From: CAVWSM01 sp963798505
GTDB taxonomy: Bacteria > Actinomycetota > Actinomycetes > Jiangellales > Jiangellaceae
Reading direction: 5' to 3'
NCBI GenBank assembly: GCA_963798505.1
Contig: CAWCTX010000005.1
Coordinates: 1 to 64,000 of the forward strand
DNA: 64,000 bases
Shown one piece after another: positions 26,206 through 34,577 of the stretch (positions are counted from its first letter, which is position 1; each line of letters opens with the position of its first letter). The position numbers and the translations under genes are program-made. Under the pieces are notes generated by a model. It searched no databases. It was not told where the DNA came from and was given only the letters and a program-made list of their open reading frames with translations.

Positions 26206-26814
26206 ATGGCTTCCCCCACTGAAACGGAGAGCCCCGAGGCGCGCGAGACGCGTTTCGAGCGAGACGCGCTGCCCTATCTGGACCAGCTCTACAGCGCCGC
26301 GCTGCGCATGACGCGCAACCCGGCCGACGCCGAGGACCTCGTGCAGGAGACCTTCGCCAAGGCGTTCGGAGCGTTCCACCAGTTCCAGGAGGGCACCAAC
26401 CTCAAGGCGTGGCTCTACCGCATCCTGACCAACACGTTCATCAACTCCTACCGGAAAAAGCAGCGCGAGCCGCAGCAGGCGGGCACGGAGGAGATCGAGG
26501 ACTGGCAGATGGCCCGCGCCGAGGCGCACACCTCGTCGGGTCTCAAGTCGGCCGAGGCCGAGGCGCTCGAGCACCTGCCTGACAGCGACGTGAAGGACGC
26601 GCTGGCGCAGATCCCGGAGGACTTCCGCATGGCGGTCTACCTCGCCGATGTCGAGGGGTTCGCCTACAAGGAGATCGCCGAGATCATGGGCACTCCGATC
26701 GGGACGGTCATGTCCCGGCTGCACCGCGGTCGTCGTCAGCTCCGCGAGCTGCTCGAGGACTATGCCCGTGGGCGTGGGCTCATCTCGGCGTCGGAGGAGG
26801 CGCAGCGAGCATGA
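26206..26814 (+). CDS. sigR: ECF sigma factor of the SigR/SigH thiol-stress type
   Basis: 202 residues. Region 2: FERDALPYLDQLYSAALRMTRNPADAEDLVQETFAKAFGAFHQFQEGTNLKAWLYRILTNTFINSYRK. Region 4: LPDSDVKDALAQIPEDFRMAVYLADVEGFAYKEIAEIMGTPIGTVMSRLHRGRRQLRELL. FHQFQEGTNLKAWLYRI and TPIGTVMSRLHRGR are near-invariant in SigR/SigH. It directs thioredoxin, mycothiol and protease genes when RsrA is oxidised. I chose the ATG at 26206; a longer unconserved N-terminus is possible, as Streptomyces makes such an isoform. The stop overlaps the rsrA start (ATGA). Confidence 0.93.
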   Translation: MASPTETESPEARETRFERDALPYLDQLYSAALRMTRNPADAEDLVQETFAKAFGAFHQFQEGTNLKAWLYRILTNTFINSYRKKQREPQQAGTEEIEDWQMARAEAHTSSGLKSAEAEALEHLPDSDVKDALAQIPEDFRMAVYLADVEGFAYKEIAEIMGTPIGTVMSRLHRGRRQLRELLEDYARGRGLISASEEAQRA

Positions 26815-27083
26815 GCTGTGGCAAGCATCACGACGTCGACTGTGCCGAGGTGCTCCGCCGCGTCTATCTGTTCATCGACCAGGAGCTCGACGAGGGCACC
26901 CTGACCTACGCGCAGATCCAGCAGCATCTGGACGAGTGCGGGCCATGCCTGACTTCGTACGACATCGATCGCGTGGTCAAGCAGATCGTCGCGCGCTCCT
27001 GCACCGACCGAGCCCCCGAGGAGCTGCGCGCGCGGGTCCTGAGCCGGATCCACGAGCTGCGCATCGAGATCAGCGGCATCTGA
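26811..27083 (+). CDS. rsrA: Mycothiol-system anti-sigma factor RsrA
   Basis: 90 residues, a zinc anti-sigma (ZAS) protein. The motif HLDECGPC (H-x3-C-x2-C) near residue 40 plus an upstream Cys (VDCAEVL) binds zinc. Oxidation to a disulphide releases SigR. VYLFIDQELDEGTLTYAQIQQHL and SYDIDRVVKQIVARSC are family blocks. It is translationally coupled to sigR. A weak hairpin at 27102-27134 follows. Confidence 0.92.
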   Translation: MSCGKHHDVDCAEVLRRVYLFIDQELDEGTLTYAQIQQHLDECGPCLTSYDIDRVVKQIVARSCTDRAPEELRARVLSRIHELRIEISGI

Positions 27084-27101
27084 GGCCGCCGCCGCCGGGT
27101 T

Positions 27102-27134
27102 CTATTCGGATACAAGGGCACCCGTGTCCGATAG
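27102..27134. terminator. Weak hairpin between convergent genes
   Basis: An imperfect inverted repeat, CTATTCGGATAC against GTGTCCGATAG, lies between rsrA and the convergent bL37 gene and could terminate both. One bulge and one mismatch make this tentative. Confidence 0.35.
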
Positions 27135-27186
27135 GTTCGGACGCTGGGGCCATTGTCATGAAATGTGTCGAAGCCTGATCACGCGC

Positions 27187-27261
27187 TCAGGCGTTGGGGC
27201 GCTTGCCGTGGTTGGCGTTGCTCTTCTTGCGACCGCGGCGCTTACGGCCCTTCTTACTCAT
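27187..27261 (-). CDS. 50S ribosomal protein bL37
   Basis: 24 residues: MSKKGRKRRGRKKSNANHGK then RPNA. The pattern (M.K.GRKR....S.ANHGKRP) matches the tiny actinobacterial large-subunit protein bL37, found in mycobacterial ribosomes near the peptidyl-transferase region. AAGGAGCGATCC stands before the ATG, which overlaps the last codons of the upstream DUF5317 gene. The basic composition fits rRNA binding. The gene is easily missed by automated annotation because of its size. Confidence 0.85.
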   Translation of the reverse strand: MSKKGRKRRGRKKSNANHGKRPNA

Positions 27262-27865
27262 GGATCGCTCCTTCGAGTTCCGGCAGACGACGACCAGGCA
27301 TGTCGTCCCTGACCGGCTCGATTGTCCCACGGATCGTGAGGTGCCCCGTCAGGGCGGCCGAGACCACCAGCGCGATGCCGGCCGCCACGAGCACATCGCC
27401 GGGTGTGACCACCTGAGGCGCCACGGGCCAGGCCAGCGGGATGATCTCGCCGAGGAACGGCACGATCGTCGTGGCGTCGGCGGCCTCGCGGAGTCGGTCG
27501 TCGGCGAGGTCGGCCAGCGTGGTGTCGGAGCCCGACCACTCGAGAGCGTGCAGCGAGACCGGTAACCCGGTGTTGAGCGCGATCACCAGCGCGGTGGCGG
27601 CGAGGCCAGCGGCGACCAGCGGCATGCCCGGGGCGTCGCGGTTGAGCCAGCAGAACCACGCCGCCAGCGCGAAGGCCAGCGCCGTGCCGGCGATCAACGC
27701 GGCGGCCCAGGTGAAGGAGAGCACGAACCCCGCCAGCCAGACGGCGAGCGCGGTGCCCAGCAAGCGGCCGCGGCGCAGTCGCACCTCGCGGAGGCGACTG
27801 GGACGTCCCCCGCCTACGACGGTCAGCGCCGCCGACAGCGTGGCGACGATCAGGACGAGCGTCAC
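27254..27865 (-). CDS. DUF5317 family membrane protein
   Basis: 203 residues from a GTG. Helices at about 2-20 (TLVLIVATLSAALTVVGGG), 34-52 (LLGTALAVWLAGFVLSFTW), 55-73, 81-100 (MPLVAAGLAATALVIALNTG) and 165-185 (VLVAAGIALVVSAALTGHLTIRG). ALNTGLPVSLHALEWSG fits the DUF5317 family. Function unknown. It is upstream of and overlaps bL37, so the two are co-translated. Divergent from the biotin carrier gene. Confidence 0.7.
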   Translation of the reverse strand: MTLVLIVATLSAALTVVGGGRPSRLREVRLRRGRLLGTALAVWLAGFVLSFTWAAALIAGTALAFALAAWFCWLNRDAPGMPLVAAGLAATALVIALNTGLPVSLHALEWSGSDTTLADLADDRLREAADATTIVPFLGEIIPLAWPVAPQVVTPGDVLVAAGIALVVSAALTGHLTIRGTIEPVRDDMPGRRLPELEGAIHE

Positions 27866-27985
27866 GACCCCATCGTGGCCTCCGTACGGCCCCACCCGGC
27901 GGAGCCACGCGGGGTGTCGTGGTGAAATGCGGTACGCACGTGGCTCCGCCGCCGTGCACCCCCTTCGACGAAGGAGCGCTGGACA

Positions 27986-28201
27986 GTGGCCGAAGAGGTC
28001 AGAGCAGAGATGGTGGCCAACGTCTTCCAGGTCGCCGTCACGCCCGGCGAGTCCGTTGCGGCGGGTGACACGCTGCTCGTCCTGGAGTCGATGAAGATGG
28101 AGATTCCCGTCATCTGCGAGCGGGCCGGCATCGTGGCCGACGTCAAGGTCAACACGGGCGACGTGGTGCAGGAGGGCGACCTCCTCGTCGTCATCGAGTA
28201 G
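27986..28201 (+). CDS. Biotin/lipoyl carrier protein (TB7.3-like)
   Basis: 71 residues, a free-standing biotinyl domain. VLESMKMEIPV contains the biotinylation lysine between the two methionines, and AEMVANVFQVAVTPGESVAAGDTL with VKVNTGDVVQEGDLLVVIE completes the barrel. It would act as a carboxyl carrier for an acyl-CoA carboxylase encoded elsewhere. GTG start after AAGGAGC. In M. tuberculosis the equivalent (TB7.3) also lies between sigH-rshA and pdtaS-whiB1. Confidence 0.9.
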   Translation: MAEEVRAEMVANVFQVAVTPGESVAAGDTLLVLESMKMEIPVICERAGIVADVKVNTGDVVQEGDLLVVIE

Positions 28202-28208
28202 GCCGCCC

Positions 28209-28592
28209 GTGGCGCTGCAACGCGGTCTGTCCGCCGAGGTCGAGCACACCGTCATCCAGGCCGACACGGCACAAGCCATCGGCTCCGGCGATGTGCCGGT
28301 CCTGGCCACGCCGCGCGTCCTGGCGCTGGTCGAAGCCGCCACCGTGGCGGCAGTCCGGGCGGCGCTCGAGCCCGGCCAGACGACGGTGGGCACGCGCGTG
28401 GCGCTCGAGCACACCGCACCCACGCCGGTCGGCGCGCAGGTCGTGGCCCGGGCGCAGCTGATCTCCGTGGACGGTCGGCTGCTGCAGTTCGACGTCGTGC
28501 TCGAGGACGCCGATGGTGCAGTCGTCGCGCACGGCCGCATCACTCGCGTCGTCGTCGACCGCGAGAGGTTCGTGGAGCGCACTCGGCGCTGA
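28209..28592 (+). CDS. Hotdog-fold thioesterase (FlK-like)
   Basis: 127 residues from a GTG 7 bases after the biotin carrier gene. IGSGDVPVLATPRVLALVEAATVAAV holds the central helix with the likely catalytic Glu, and TVGTRVALEHTAPTPVGAQVVARAQL the conserved His. FlK of this family cleaves fluoroacetyl-CoA; most relatives hydrolyse unidentified acyl-CoA esters. Close spacing suggests co-transcription with the biotin carrier. Confidence 0.82.
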   Translation: MALQRGLSAEVEHTVIQADTAQAIGSGDVPVLATPRVLALVEAATVAAVRAALEPGQTTVGTRVALEHTAPTPVGAQVVARAQLISVDGRLLQFDVVLEDADGAVVAHGRITRVVVDRERFVERTRR

Positions 28593-28693
28593 GCGACCTG
28601 CTCGTTCTGCTTCACAACTTTTTGGCAACAGCGGCACACACCCACGCAACCCCCGCCAGCAGTCGCGCGTCGCTCATGCGGGAGGTCCGTGAC

Positions 28694-29710
28694 GTGACAA
28701 AGCCAGTCGTTGTTCTACTCAGCAGGCAGGGGCGCCACAGCGTCGACGCGAGATCGTGGTCGTTGCTCACGTGTCTGGCGACTGCGCGAGCGATGCGGCT
28801 GGACGCCGCACCCGACCGCACTCGCGCGATCGCCTTGCTGCGTGACGCAGACATCATCGGTGCGACCAACCTGTGCCTGCCGGTCATCGATGCTGCGCTG
28901 CTGGACGAGCTGCCCCAGCTGCGAGGCATCGTCCTGTACGCGACCGGCTACGACCACATCGACGTCTCGCTGCTGCGCGAGCGCGGCGTGGGCCTCTCGG
29001 TGCTTCCCGATTACGCAACGGTTGCCGTGGCTGAGCACTGCATCGCCATGCTCATGGCGCTCGCCACCCGGCTACACCTGGCCCACGACCGTAGCCGCGG
29101 GCTGGCGCCCGCAGTCACGTCTCTTCGCGGCCTGGAGCTCACGGGCCGGACGCTGGGCATCATCGGGGTCGGTCGCATCGGGCGCCGTGTTGCGAGGCTG
29201 GCCGATGCCCTTGGGATGCGCGTGGTCGGCACCGACATCGACAAACTGGCCGTGCTCCGCGCCAGCGCCTCGGGTGTGCCGATGGGAGAGCTCGACTGGT
29301 TGTTGGCACAGAGCGACGCCGTCGCGGTCTGTGCGAGCCACAAGTTCGGCGCGCCTCCGATCATGGGCGAGTCGCAGATTGCCCAGCTCGCACCCGGCGC
29401 GCTTTTGGTCAATGTGGCCCGACCGGCGCTCGTCTCGACCGCTGCAGTGATGACTGCGCTGCGTGCCGGGCTCCTACGCGGGTACGCCGTCGACGACGTC
29501 GTAGTCGACCCAGACGCCGCCGACGACCTGCTCCGTACGGGTCGGCTGCTGCAGACCGGGCACAGTGCGTGGTGGCGCGATGAGGTGCTCGAGCGAGGCG
29601 CCGGGATGTGGGGTGAGCGGCTGGTCGCCGCCGTCCGTGGCGAGCCGCTCGATGCGGTGACCTGGCCGGACGCAGCGAGCGGCGCCGAGCCCGTACGGAC
29701 GATCGCCTGA
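28694..29710 (+). CDS. D-2-hydroxyacid dehydrogenase family protein
   Basis: 338 residues. A GGAGG 8 bases ahead decides the GTG at 28694. ATGYDHIDVSLLRERGV, VAEHCIAMLMALATRLHLA and TLGIIGVGRIGRRVARLADALGMRVVGTD form the family core with the NAD-binding GxGxxG. LLVNVARPALVS holds the substrate arginine, and LQTGHSAWWRDE the histidine. The glutamate usually found in the DVFE..P loop is not evident (AVDDVVVDPDA). Substrate unknown. Its stop shares a base with the next start (TGATG). Confidence 0.8.
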   Translation: MTKPVVVLLSRQGRHSVDARSWSLLTCLATARAMRLDAAPDRTRAIALLRDADIIGATNLCLPVIDAALLDELPQLRGIVLYATGYDHIDVSLLRERGVGLSVLPDYATVAVAEHCIAMLMALATRLHLAHDRSRGLAPAVTSLRGLELTGRTLGIIGVGRIGRRVARLADALGMRVVGTDIDKLAVLRASASGVPMGELDWLLAQSDAVAVCASHKFGAPPIMGESQIAQLAPGALLVNVARPALVSTAAVMTALRAGLLRGYAVDDVVVDPDAADDLLRTGRLLQTGHSAWWRDEVLERGAGMWGERLVAAVRGEPLDAVTWPDAASGAEPVRTIA

Positions 29711-30456
29711 TGAGGGCCCGGGCGCGAATCCTGGCTGGGTTGCTGGGCATCTGGTTGCTCGTGCCGCCGCTGCTGTTCATCGCTCGGTGGCCGAGCTGGT
29801 GGACCTGGATCGCGCCAGAGCAGACCCCGATGACCTGGCTGCAGAGCGTCGTACTGGTGCTCGCCGCCGCGGCCTGCCTGCTCGTCGGCTGGCTGAGCCG
29901 CCGGGTCGAGCACACTCACTCGCGGGCTTGGTGGCTCCTCGCGGCTGCTTTTGCCACCCTTGCGCTCGATGAGCGGTTTGCGATCCATGAGCGGGCGCGG
30001 GACGGATTCCTCGCGCCGAGGGGTGTCTCGGTGCCGTTCCTGCCTTGGGTGGCACCTGGCGACTTCCTCGTGCTCACAGTCGCGATCGCAGGCCTGATCG
30101 CGCTGCCGACGGTTGCGCGCGCAGTGCGACCCGAGCCGTGGGCGCTGCGCGCGCTGGTCGCGGGTGTGGTTCTCGGCGCTCTAGCCGTCGGTCTGGACTC
30201 GATCGATCCGTCGACCTGGAGCGTCGCGGCCGAGCGCGTGCAGCAGAGTGCCGAGGAGGTGATCGAGCTCGGCAGCGGCCTGGCGCTGCTCGGCGCGGTC
30301 ACGTTCCGGCTGCTCGGGTTGCTCGAGTCAGCGGTGGAGGGCTCGGTGGCTGGCCTCGTCAGCCGGCAGCCAGACCGTGCCATCGCGCGTGTCGGCGACC
30401 CAGCCACGCCACTCGGCGACGGCGGCTATAGCCCACACAGCGAAGAGAATCAATAG
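29710..30456 (+). CDS. Six-helix membrane protein of unknown function
   Basis: 248 residues, translationally coupled to the dehydrogenase. Helices: ILAGLLGIWLLVPPLLFIARW, WLQSVVLVLAAAACLLVGWLS, WWLLAAAFATLALDERFAIHERAR, GDFLVLTVAIAGLIALPTVA, LRALVAGVVLGALAVGLDSID and ELGSGLALLGAVTFRLLGLL. A conserved-looking DERFAIHERARDGFLAP follows helix 3, with acidic and His residues that could bind a metal. I do not recognise the family. The 3' end overlaps an antisense frame. Confidence 0.6.
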   Translation: MRARARILAGLLGIWLLVPPLLFIARWPSWWTWIAPEQTPMTWLQSVVLVLAAAACLLVGWLSRRVEHTHSRAWWLLAAAFATLALDERFAIHERARDGFLAPRGVSVPFLPWVAPGDFLVLTVAIAGLIALPTVARAVRPEPWALRALVAGVVLGALAVGLDSIDPSTWSVAAERVQQSAEEVIELGSGLALLGAVTFRLLGLLESAVEGSVAGLVSRQPDRAIARVGDPATPLGDGGYSPHSEENQ

Positions 30457-30516
30457 GACAGTCACATATCCAGTTTGCGCTGGGCCACAACCGATTTCGA
30501 GTGGCAGGATTGACAC
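30328..30516 (-). CDS. Possible small single-helix membrane protein
   Basis: 62 codons antisense to the end of the six-helix gene. A well-formed helix (VTVLLILFAVWAIAAVAEW) is followed by a polar tail with WVADTRDGTVWLP. No ribosome site is clear. The downstream half overlaps a real gene, so it could be a shadow, but the helix itself lies in the intergenic part. Confidence 0.3.
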   Translation of the reverse strand: MSILPLEIGCGPAQTGYVTVLLILFAVWAIAAVAEWRGWVADTRDGTVWLPADEASHRALHR

Positions 30517-30546
30517 ACGGGCACAAAATTCTGCCAGACTGGTCGC

Positions 30547-31503
30547 ATGCTGCGAAATGTTGCCGTGGCGGTGCTGGACCGCACCGCGCCATTCGAGCTC
30601 GGGGTGCTCTGCGAGGCGTTCGGCACCGATCGGACGTCCGACGGATTCCCCGGGTACGACTTCGCCGTCTGCTCGCCGGGAGGGCGGCCGGTGTCGTCCA
30701 GATCAAGCTTCTCCATCACGCCGTCGCACGGCCTCGACCGGCTCGACGAGGCCGACTTGGTCGCCGTCCCAGCGGTGCAGCGGGAGTACGCGGTCGCGCC
30801 CCCCGAGCTGATCGCCAAGTTGCGCGCGGCGCATGACCGAGGTGCCCGAGTGATCAGCGTGTGCAGCGGCGCGTTCATCCTGGGCCAGGCCGGGCTGCTG
30901 GACGGGCGTCGATGCACCACGCATTGGCGCTACGCCGACGAGCTGCAGCGGATGTACCCCTCGGCCAAGGTCGACCCCAACGTGCTCTACGTCGAAGATG
31001 CCGGCATCTACACGAGCGCCGGCACTGCTGCCGGTCTCGACCTCTGCCTGCACATCATCCGCCAGGAGCACGGCAGCGAGGTCGCCACCATGATGGCCCG
31101 GCGCATGGTGGTGCCGCCGCATCGCGACGGCGGCCAGGCGCAGTTCATCCAGTCGCCACTGCCGCCAATTCCCGACACCAGCCTGCAGCCGCTGATGACC
31201 TGGCTGGTCGAGCACCTCGATGTCGACCACAGCATCGAAGATCTGGCCCGCCGCGTGCACATGTCGCCCCGCACGTTCGCGCGAAAGTTCCGCGACGAGA
31301 CCGGCAGCACACCGCACCGCTGGATCGTGGGACAGCGTGTCCTGCTCGCGCAGGAGCTGCTCGAGCGCAGCGAGCTCGCGATGGACGCGGTCGCGGATCG
31401 TTGCGGGTTCGGCTCGGCCGCCAACCTGCGCCATCACTTCACGCGCGTCCGCGGGCTGACTCCGCAGGCCTACCGCGCCACCTTCCGTCAGCGCGTGGCC
31501 TGA
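30547..31503 (+). CDS. GlxA-family AraC regulator with DJ-1/PfpI domain
   Basis: 318 residues. Residues 1-190 form a DJ-1/PfpI fold (VAVAVLDRTAPFELGVLCEAFG, then RVISVCSGAFILGQAGLLDGRRCTTHW, with Cys at the nucleophile elbow, and GIYTSAGTAAGLDLCLHII). Residues 215-310 are a double helix-turn-helix AraC domain (SIEDLARRVHMSPRTFARKFRDETGSTPHRWI, AVADRCGFGSAANLRHHF). Such proteins activate catabolic operons in response to nitrogenous or aldehyde ligands. The target may be the convergent operon to the right or a distant one. Confidence 0.9.
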   Translation: MLRNVAVAVLDRTAPFELGVLCEAFGTDRTSDGFPGYDFAVCSPGGRPVSSRSSFSITPSHGLDRLDEADLVAVPAVQREYAVAPPELIAKLRAAHDRGARVISVCSGAFILGQAGLLDGRRCTTHWRYADELQRMYPSAKVDPNVLYVEDAGIYTSAGTAAGLDLCLHIIRQEHGSEVATMMARRMVVPPHRDGGQAQFIQSPLPPIPDTSLQPLMTWLVEHLDVDHSIEDLARRVHMSPRTFARKFRDETGSTPHRWIVGQRVLLAQELLERSELAMDAVADRCGFGSAANLRHHFTRVRGLTPQAYRATFRQRVA

Positions 31504-31995
31504 CCGAGGGGGAGTGCGTAGGCCAGCAGATGGACACCGGAGACCGGGCTCCAGTCGCGCTCGGGCAGCCGGGTGAAGCCCATCTGCTCATAGAGCCGGT
31601 GCGCCGCCAGCATCCGTGTCGAGCTCGACAGGACGAGCGTGCTCGCGCCGGCAACCCGCGCGCGGTCGACGCAGGCCTGTACGAGTGCCCGCGCCGTGCC
31701 CCGCCGCCGAGCACGCGGAGCCACCGCGAGCATCCGGAACTCCGCCTCCCCGGGCCGCGGCGATCTCCGCGTACGGCGTGCCCGGCAAGGCGAAGGTGAC
31801 CGTGCCGACCACCGCCCCCGCCTCATCCGTCGCGACCAGCAGCTCGGCCGCATGCAGCCGTGCCTCCGCGTCGCGCAGCACTTCCGAGTAGGCGCTGTCT
31901 GCTGGGACGAGCCCGTCCACCGCGTAGGCGTCCGCAGTGAGCTCACCCACCGCGTCAAGCTCGTCCGGCCGAGCCGGCCGCACCAGCAGGGCCAC
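31488..31995 (-). pseudogene. GNAT N-acetyltransferase, frameshifted
   Basis: The first half (GTG at 31995: LVRPARPDELDAVGELTADAY, LVATDEAGAVVGTVTFALPG) and second half (EAEFRMLAVAPRARRRGTARALVQACVDRARVAG, AAHRLYEQMGFTRLPERDW) lie in different frames, joined at about 31755 within a GC run. Restoring one base gives a normal GNAT of about 168 residues, with the acetyl-CoA loop RxxxRGxA as RARRRGTA. The target is unknown. The gene follows the TPP enzyme by 2 bases and overlaps the end of the GlxA gene. Confidence 0.75.
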
Positions 31996-31997
31996 GC

Positions 31998-33650
31998 TCA
32001 GATGCCCGTGGTCGACCGGGGGTACGCCACCGACGGGTCGAGCAGCACGTTGACGAGGTAGGGCTCGCCCGCGTCGAACGCCCTGCGCAGGGCCGCATCC
32101 AGGGACTCGGGGTCGGCGACCGTCTCTCCCCGGCCGCCGAGCGCCTCGACGATCGAGTCGTAGCGCGTCTCGCGGCGCAGGTCGGCCGCGACGTCATAGC
32201 CGTAGAGCATCTGCATGGGGTGCTTCTCCAGCCCCCACGACCCGTTGTTGCCCACGACGAGGACGACCGGCAACCGGTGGCGGACCAGCGTGTCGACGTC
32301 GAGCAGCGACATGCCGGCCGCGCCGTCGCCGAGCAGGCACACGACAGGGCTGTCCGGCCGGGCCAGGCGGGCGGCGATCGACGCGCCCAGCCCCGCCCCG
32401 AGGCAGCCGTAGGGACCGGGGTCGAGCCACCCGCCGGGACGAGCCGGCTCTACGAGCTTGCCCGCCCACGACACGAAGTCGCCGCCGTCCCCGATGACCA
32501 CGGCGTCGTCGCTGAGCAGCGGCAGCAACGATCCGTAGACCCGCCCGGGGTGCAGGCCGTCGATCGCGTCGGCCTTGAGCATTGCGGCCGCCTGCTCCTC
32601 ACCGCGGGCGACCGCCGCGGACAGGGTGCCGAGCCACTCGTCGTGGGGTGCATGCTGCGGCTCGTCCTGCCAGGCCTGCAGCAGCGAGTCCAGGCACGAC
32701 GTGAGGTCGCCGGCCATCGAGCCGGCGAGCGGCGTGTGCGCCGCGACCTCGCTGGGTGCGTCGACGATGTGGACGACCCCTGCGGGCGCGCCGCTCCTGC
32801 CGCCGAACACCCCGTAGCCCAGCCGGAAGTCCAGCGGTGTGCCGACCACGAGCACGAGGTCGGCTCCGCCGAGCGCGGCCGACCGGCCCTTGCCGACCAG
32901 CAGGCGATGACCGCCGGGGAGCACGCCGCGCCCCATCCCGTTGGTGATCGTCGGGATGCCGGTCTGCTCCGCGAAGCGCAGCGCAGCGTCTTCCGCACCG
33001 TCGGTCCACACGTCGGATCCCAGCACGAGCACCGGCCGCATGGATCGCGCGAGGAGTCGTGCGACCGCGGCCACCTCAGCCGCGTCGGGCGTGCGTTCCG
33101 GTGCCGTACCCCGCTGCGGTGTCTCGATGTCGGCGTCCGTCGCCCCGAACAGGTGGTCCATGGGGACGTCGACGAACGCAGGGCCGCGGTGCGCCGTCGT
33201 GGCCGCTTGCAGAGCGCGGTCGACCACCGACGGGATCGAGTCGACCGACTCGGCCGTGCCCGCGAACCGCGTCACCGGCGCGAGCAGCGGCGGGTGGTCG
33301 AGCTCCTGCAGCGAGCCGCTGCCCCAGCGATGTGTCGGCGCTCGGCCCCCCATGACGAGCAGCGGGGTGCCGTTGAAGTGGGCCTGGGCGACCGCGCTGA
33401 TTCCGTTGGTGACACCTGGTCCGGCGGTGAGCACTGCTAGTCCCGGCGTGCGGGTGAGCTTGGCGGTGGCCTCGGCAGCGAACACAGCCGTCTGCTCGTG
33501 TCGTACGTCGAGGATGCGCACCGCCGGCTCGGCGGTCACCGCGGCGTCGTACAGGGGGAAGACATGTGCGCCGGACAGCGTGAACATGGTGTCGACGCCG
33601 TACGAGCGCACGACGTCGAGCGCGAGGCGACCCCCGGTCTGCTCAGTCAT
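31998..33650 (-). CDS. Thiamine-pyrophosphate enzyme, acetolactate-synthase-like
   Basis: 550 residues with the three-domain TPP plan. N-terminal: VDTMFTLSGAHVFPLYDAA, with the catalytic Glu in RHEQTAVFAAEA and TAGPGVTNGISAVAQAH. Middle: RPVLVLGSDVWTDGAEDAALRF. C-terminal: GDGGDFVSWAG and the TPP/Mg motif GDGAAGMSLLDVDTLV..NN. It resembles acetolactate synthase and oxalyl-CoA decarboxylase paralogues; no regulatory subunit is adjacent, so a non-biosynthetic decarboxylase or ligase is likely. Start: ATG at 33650, overlapping the upstream gene by 8 bases when that gene's frame is corrected. Confidence 0.82.
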   Translation of the reverse strand: MTEQTGGRLALDVVRSYGVDTMFTLSGAHVFPLYDAAVTAEPAVRILDVRHEQTAVFAAEATAKLTRTPGLAVLTAGPGVTNGISAVAQAHFNGTPLLVMGGRAPTHRWGSGSLQELDHPPLLAPVTRFAGTAESVDSIPSVVDRALQAATTAHRGPAFVDVPMDHLFGATDADIETPQRGTAPERTPDAAEVAAVARLLARSMRPVLVLGSDVWTDGAEDAALRFAEQTGIPTITNGMGRGVLPGGHRLLVGKGRSAALGGADLVLVVGTPLDFRLGYGVFGGRSGAPAGVVHIVDAPSEVAAHTPLAGSMAGDLTSCLDSLLQAWQDEPQHAPHDEWLGTLSAAVARGEEQAAAMLKADAIDGLHPGRVYGSLLPLLSDDAVVIGDGGDFVSWAGKLVEPARPGGWLDPGPYGCLGAGLGASIAARLARPDSPVVCLLGDGAAGMSLLDVDTLVRHRLPVVLVVGNNGSWGLEKHPMQMLYGYDVAADLRRETRYDSIVEALGGRGETVADPESLDAALRRAFDAGEPYLVNVLLDPSVAYPRSTTGI

Positions 33651-34510
33651 CTCGGCCGGCCCGGAACAGCCACGGCGCGGACGAGCGGATGACCTGCTGG
33701 AGGGCCAGCAGCAGGTCCGAGCGCACCAAGGGGACGCTCGCCTGCTGCTACGCCCAGCAGCAGCTGCAGGTGCAGCGCGCGCAGGTAGTCGGCCGTGTTC
33801 ATGATCATCGGATATTCGGGCTCCTCGGGATCGGGGAGCGAGTGGTCGGCGAACCGCCCCGCCAGCCGGTCGAGCCAGGTCTCGAGCGTGTCGATGGGGA
33901 CGAGGTCGCGGTGCAGCAGCGTCATCGTGGCGCGGGCCAGGCGGTCGGCCTCTTGGTGCCGGAAGCGGTAGGGCGTCGGGCGCAGCAGCCGGTCGGCGAT
34001 CACCTCGATCAGCACTGCGAGCTCCTCCGTGCGGAGGTGGCGCGAGGAGCCGAGCGCGCGCAGCAGATCGGCGCCATAGGTCACGGCGTAGGCCCAGCCG
34101 CGGTCTGGCAGCCAGCTGCGCAGGTCGCGCTCCGCGGTGAACCACGACACCGATCGGTCGGCCCACACCAGCACCGTCGGCCGCGGGAGCAGCTGCTTGG
34201 CGTTGTCGCGCTCGACGACCGCGGCAAGTGCACGCGCCGAGCTGGCGCGGCGCAGCACCGAGTCGTCCCGGTCGCTGCCGAGGCCGGAGCGCAGCCCGAG
34301 CGTCAGCCCGTCGCCGAGCCCGGCCAAGAGAGAGTCATAGACGCCTTCCGCGACCCAGGTGGTGATCACGGACAGCGCGAGCTCGTTGCGCACGTGCGGA
34401 TCGCCGTCGCCGAGCATGCCCACGAGCTCGGCCGTCAGGTCGTCGAGCGGCGGCTCGGCCGGCACGCTGCACCCGTCGGCGAGCAGCTGTTCCCAGTAGG
34501 AGGTCCGCAC
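33643..34510 (-). CDS. DUF2785 family protein, C-terminus frameshifted
   Basis: About 288 residues from a GTG. ELVGMLGDGDPHVRNELALSVITTWV, LVWADRSVSWFTAERDLRSWLPDRGWAYAVTYGADLL and LDRLAGRFADHS are DUF2785 blocks, an all-helical repeat-like family of unknown function. After QLLLGV (near 33755) the frame is wrong. One base over it reads QQASVPLVRSDLLLALQQVI and ends RAGRDD with a stop at 33643-33645, overlapping the TPP gene's ATG. It is the first gene of a three-gene operon. Confidence 0.8.
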
Positions 34511-34577
34511 GGTCTCGGATCTTTCCAGAGGCCGAGCGCTCGCGCTGCGCCGGGATCGACCTGCGTAGGCTCACCGC

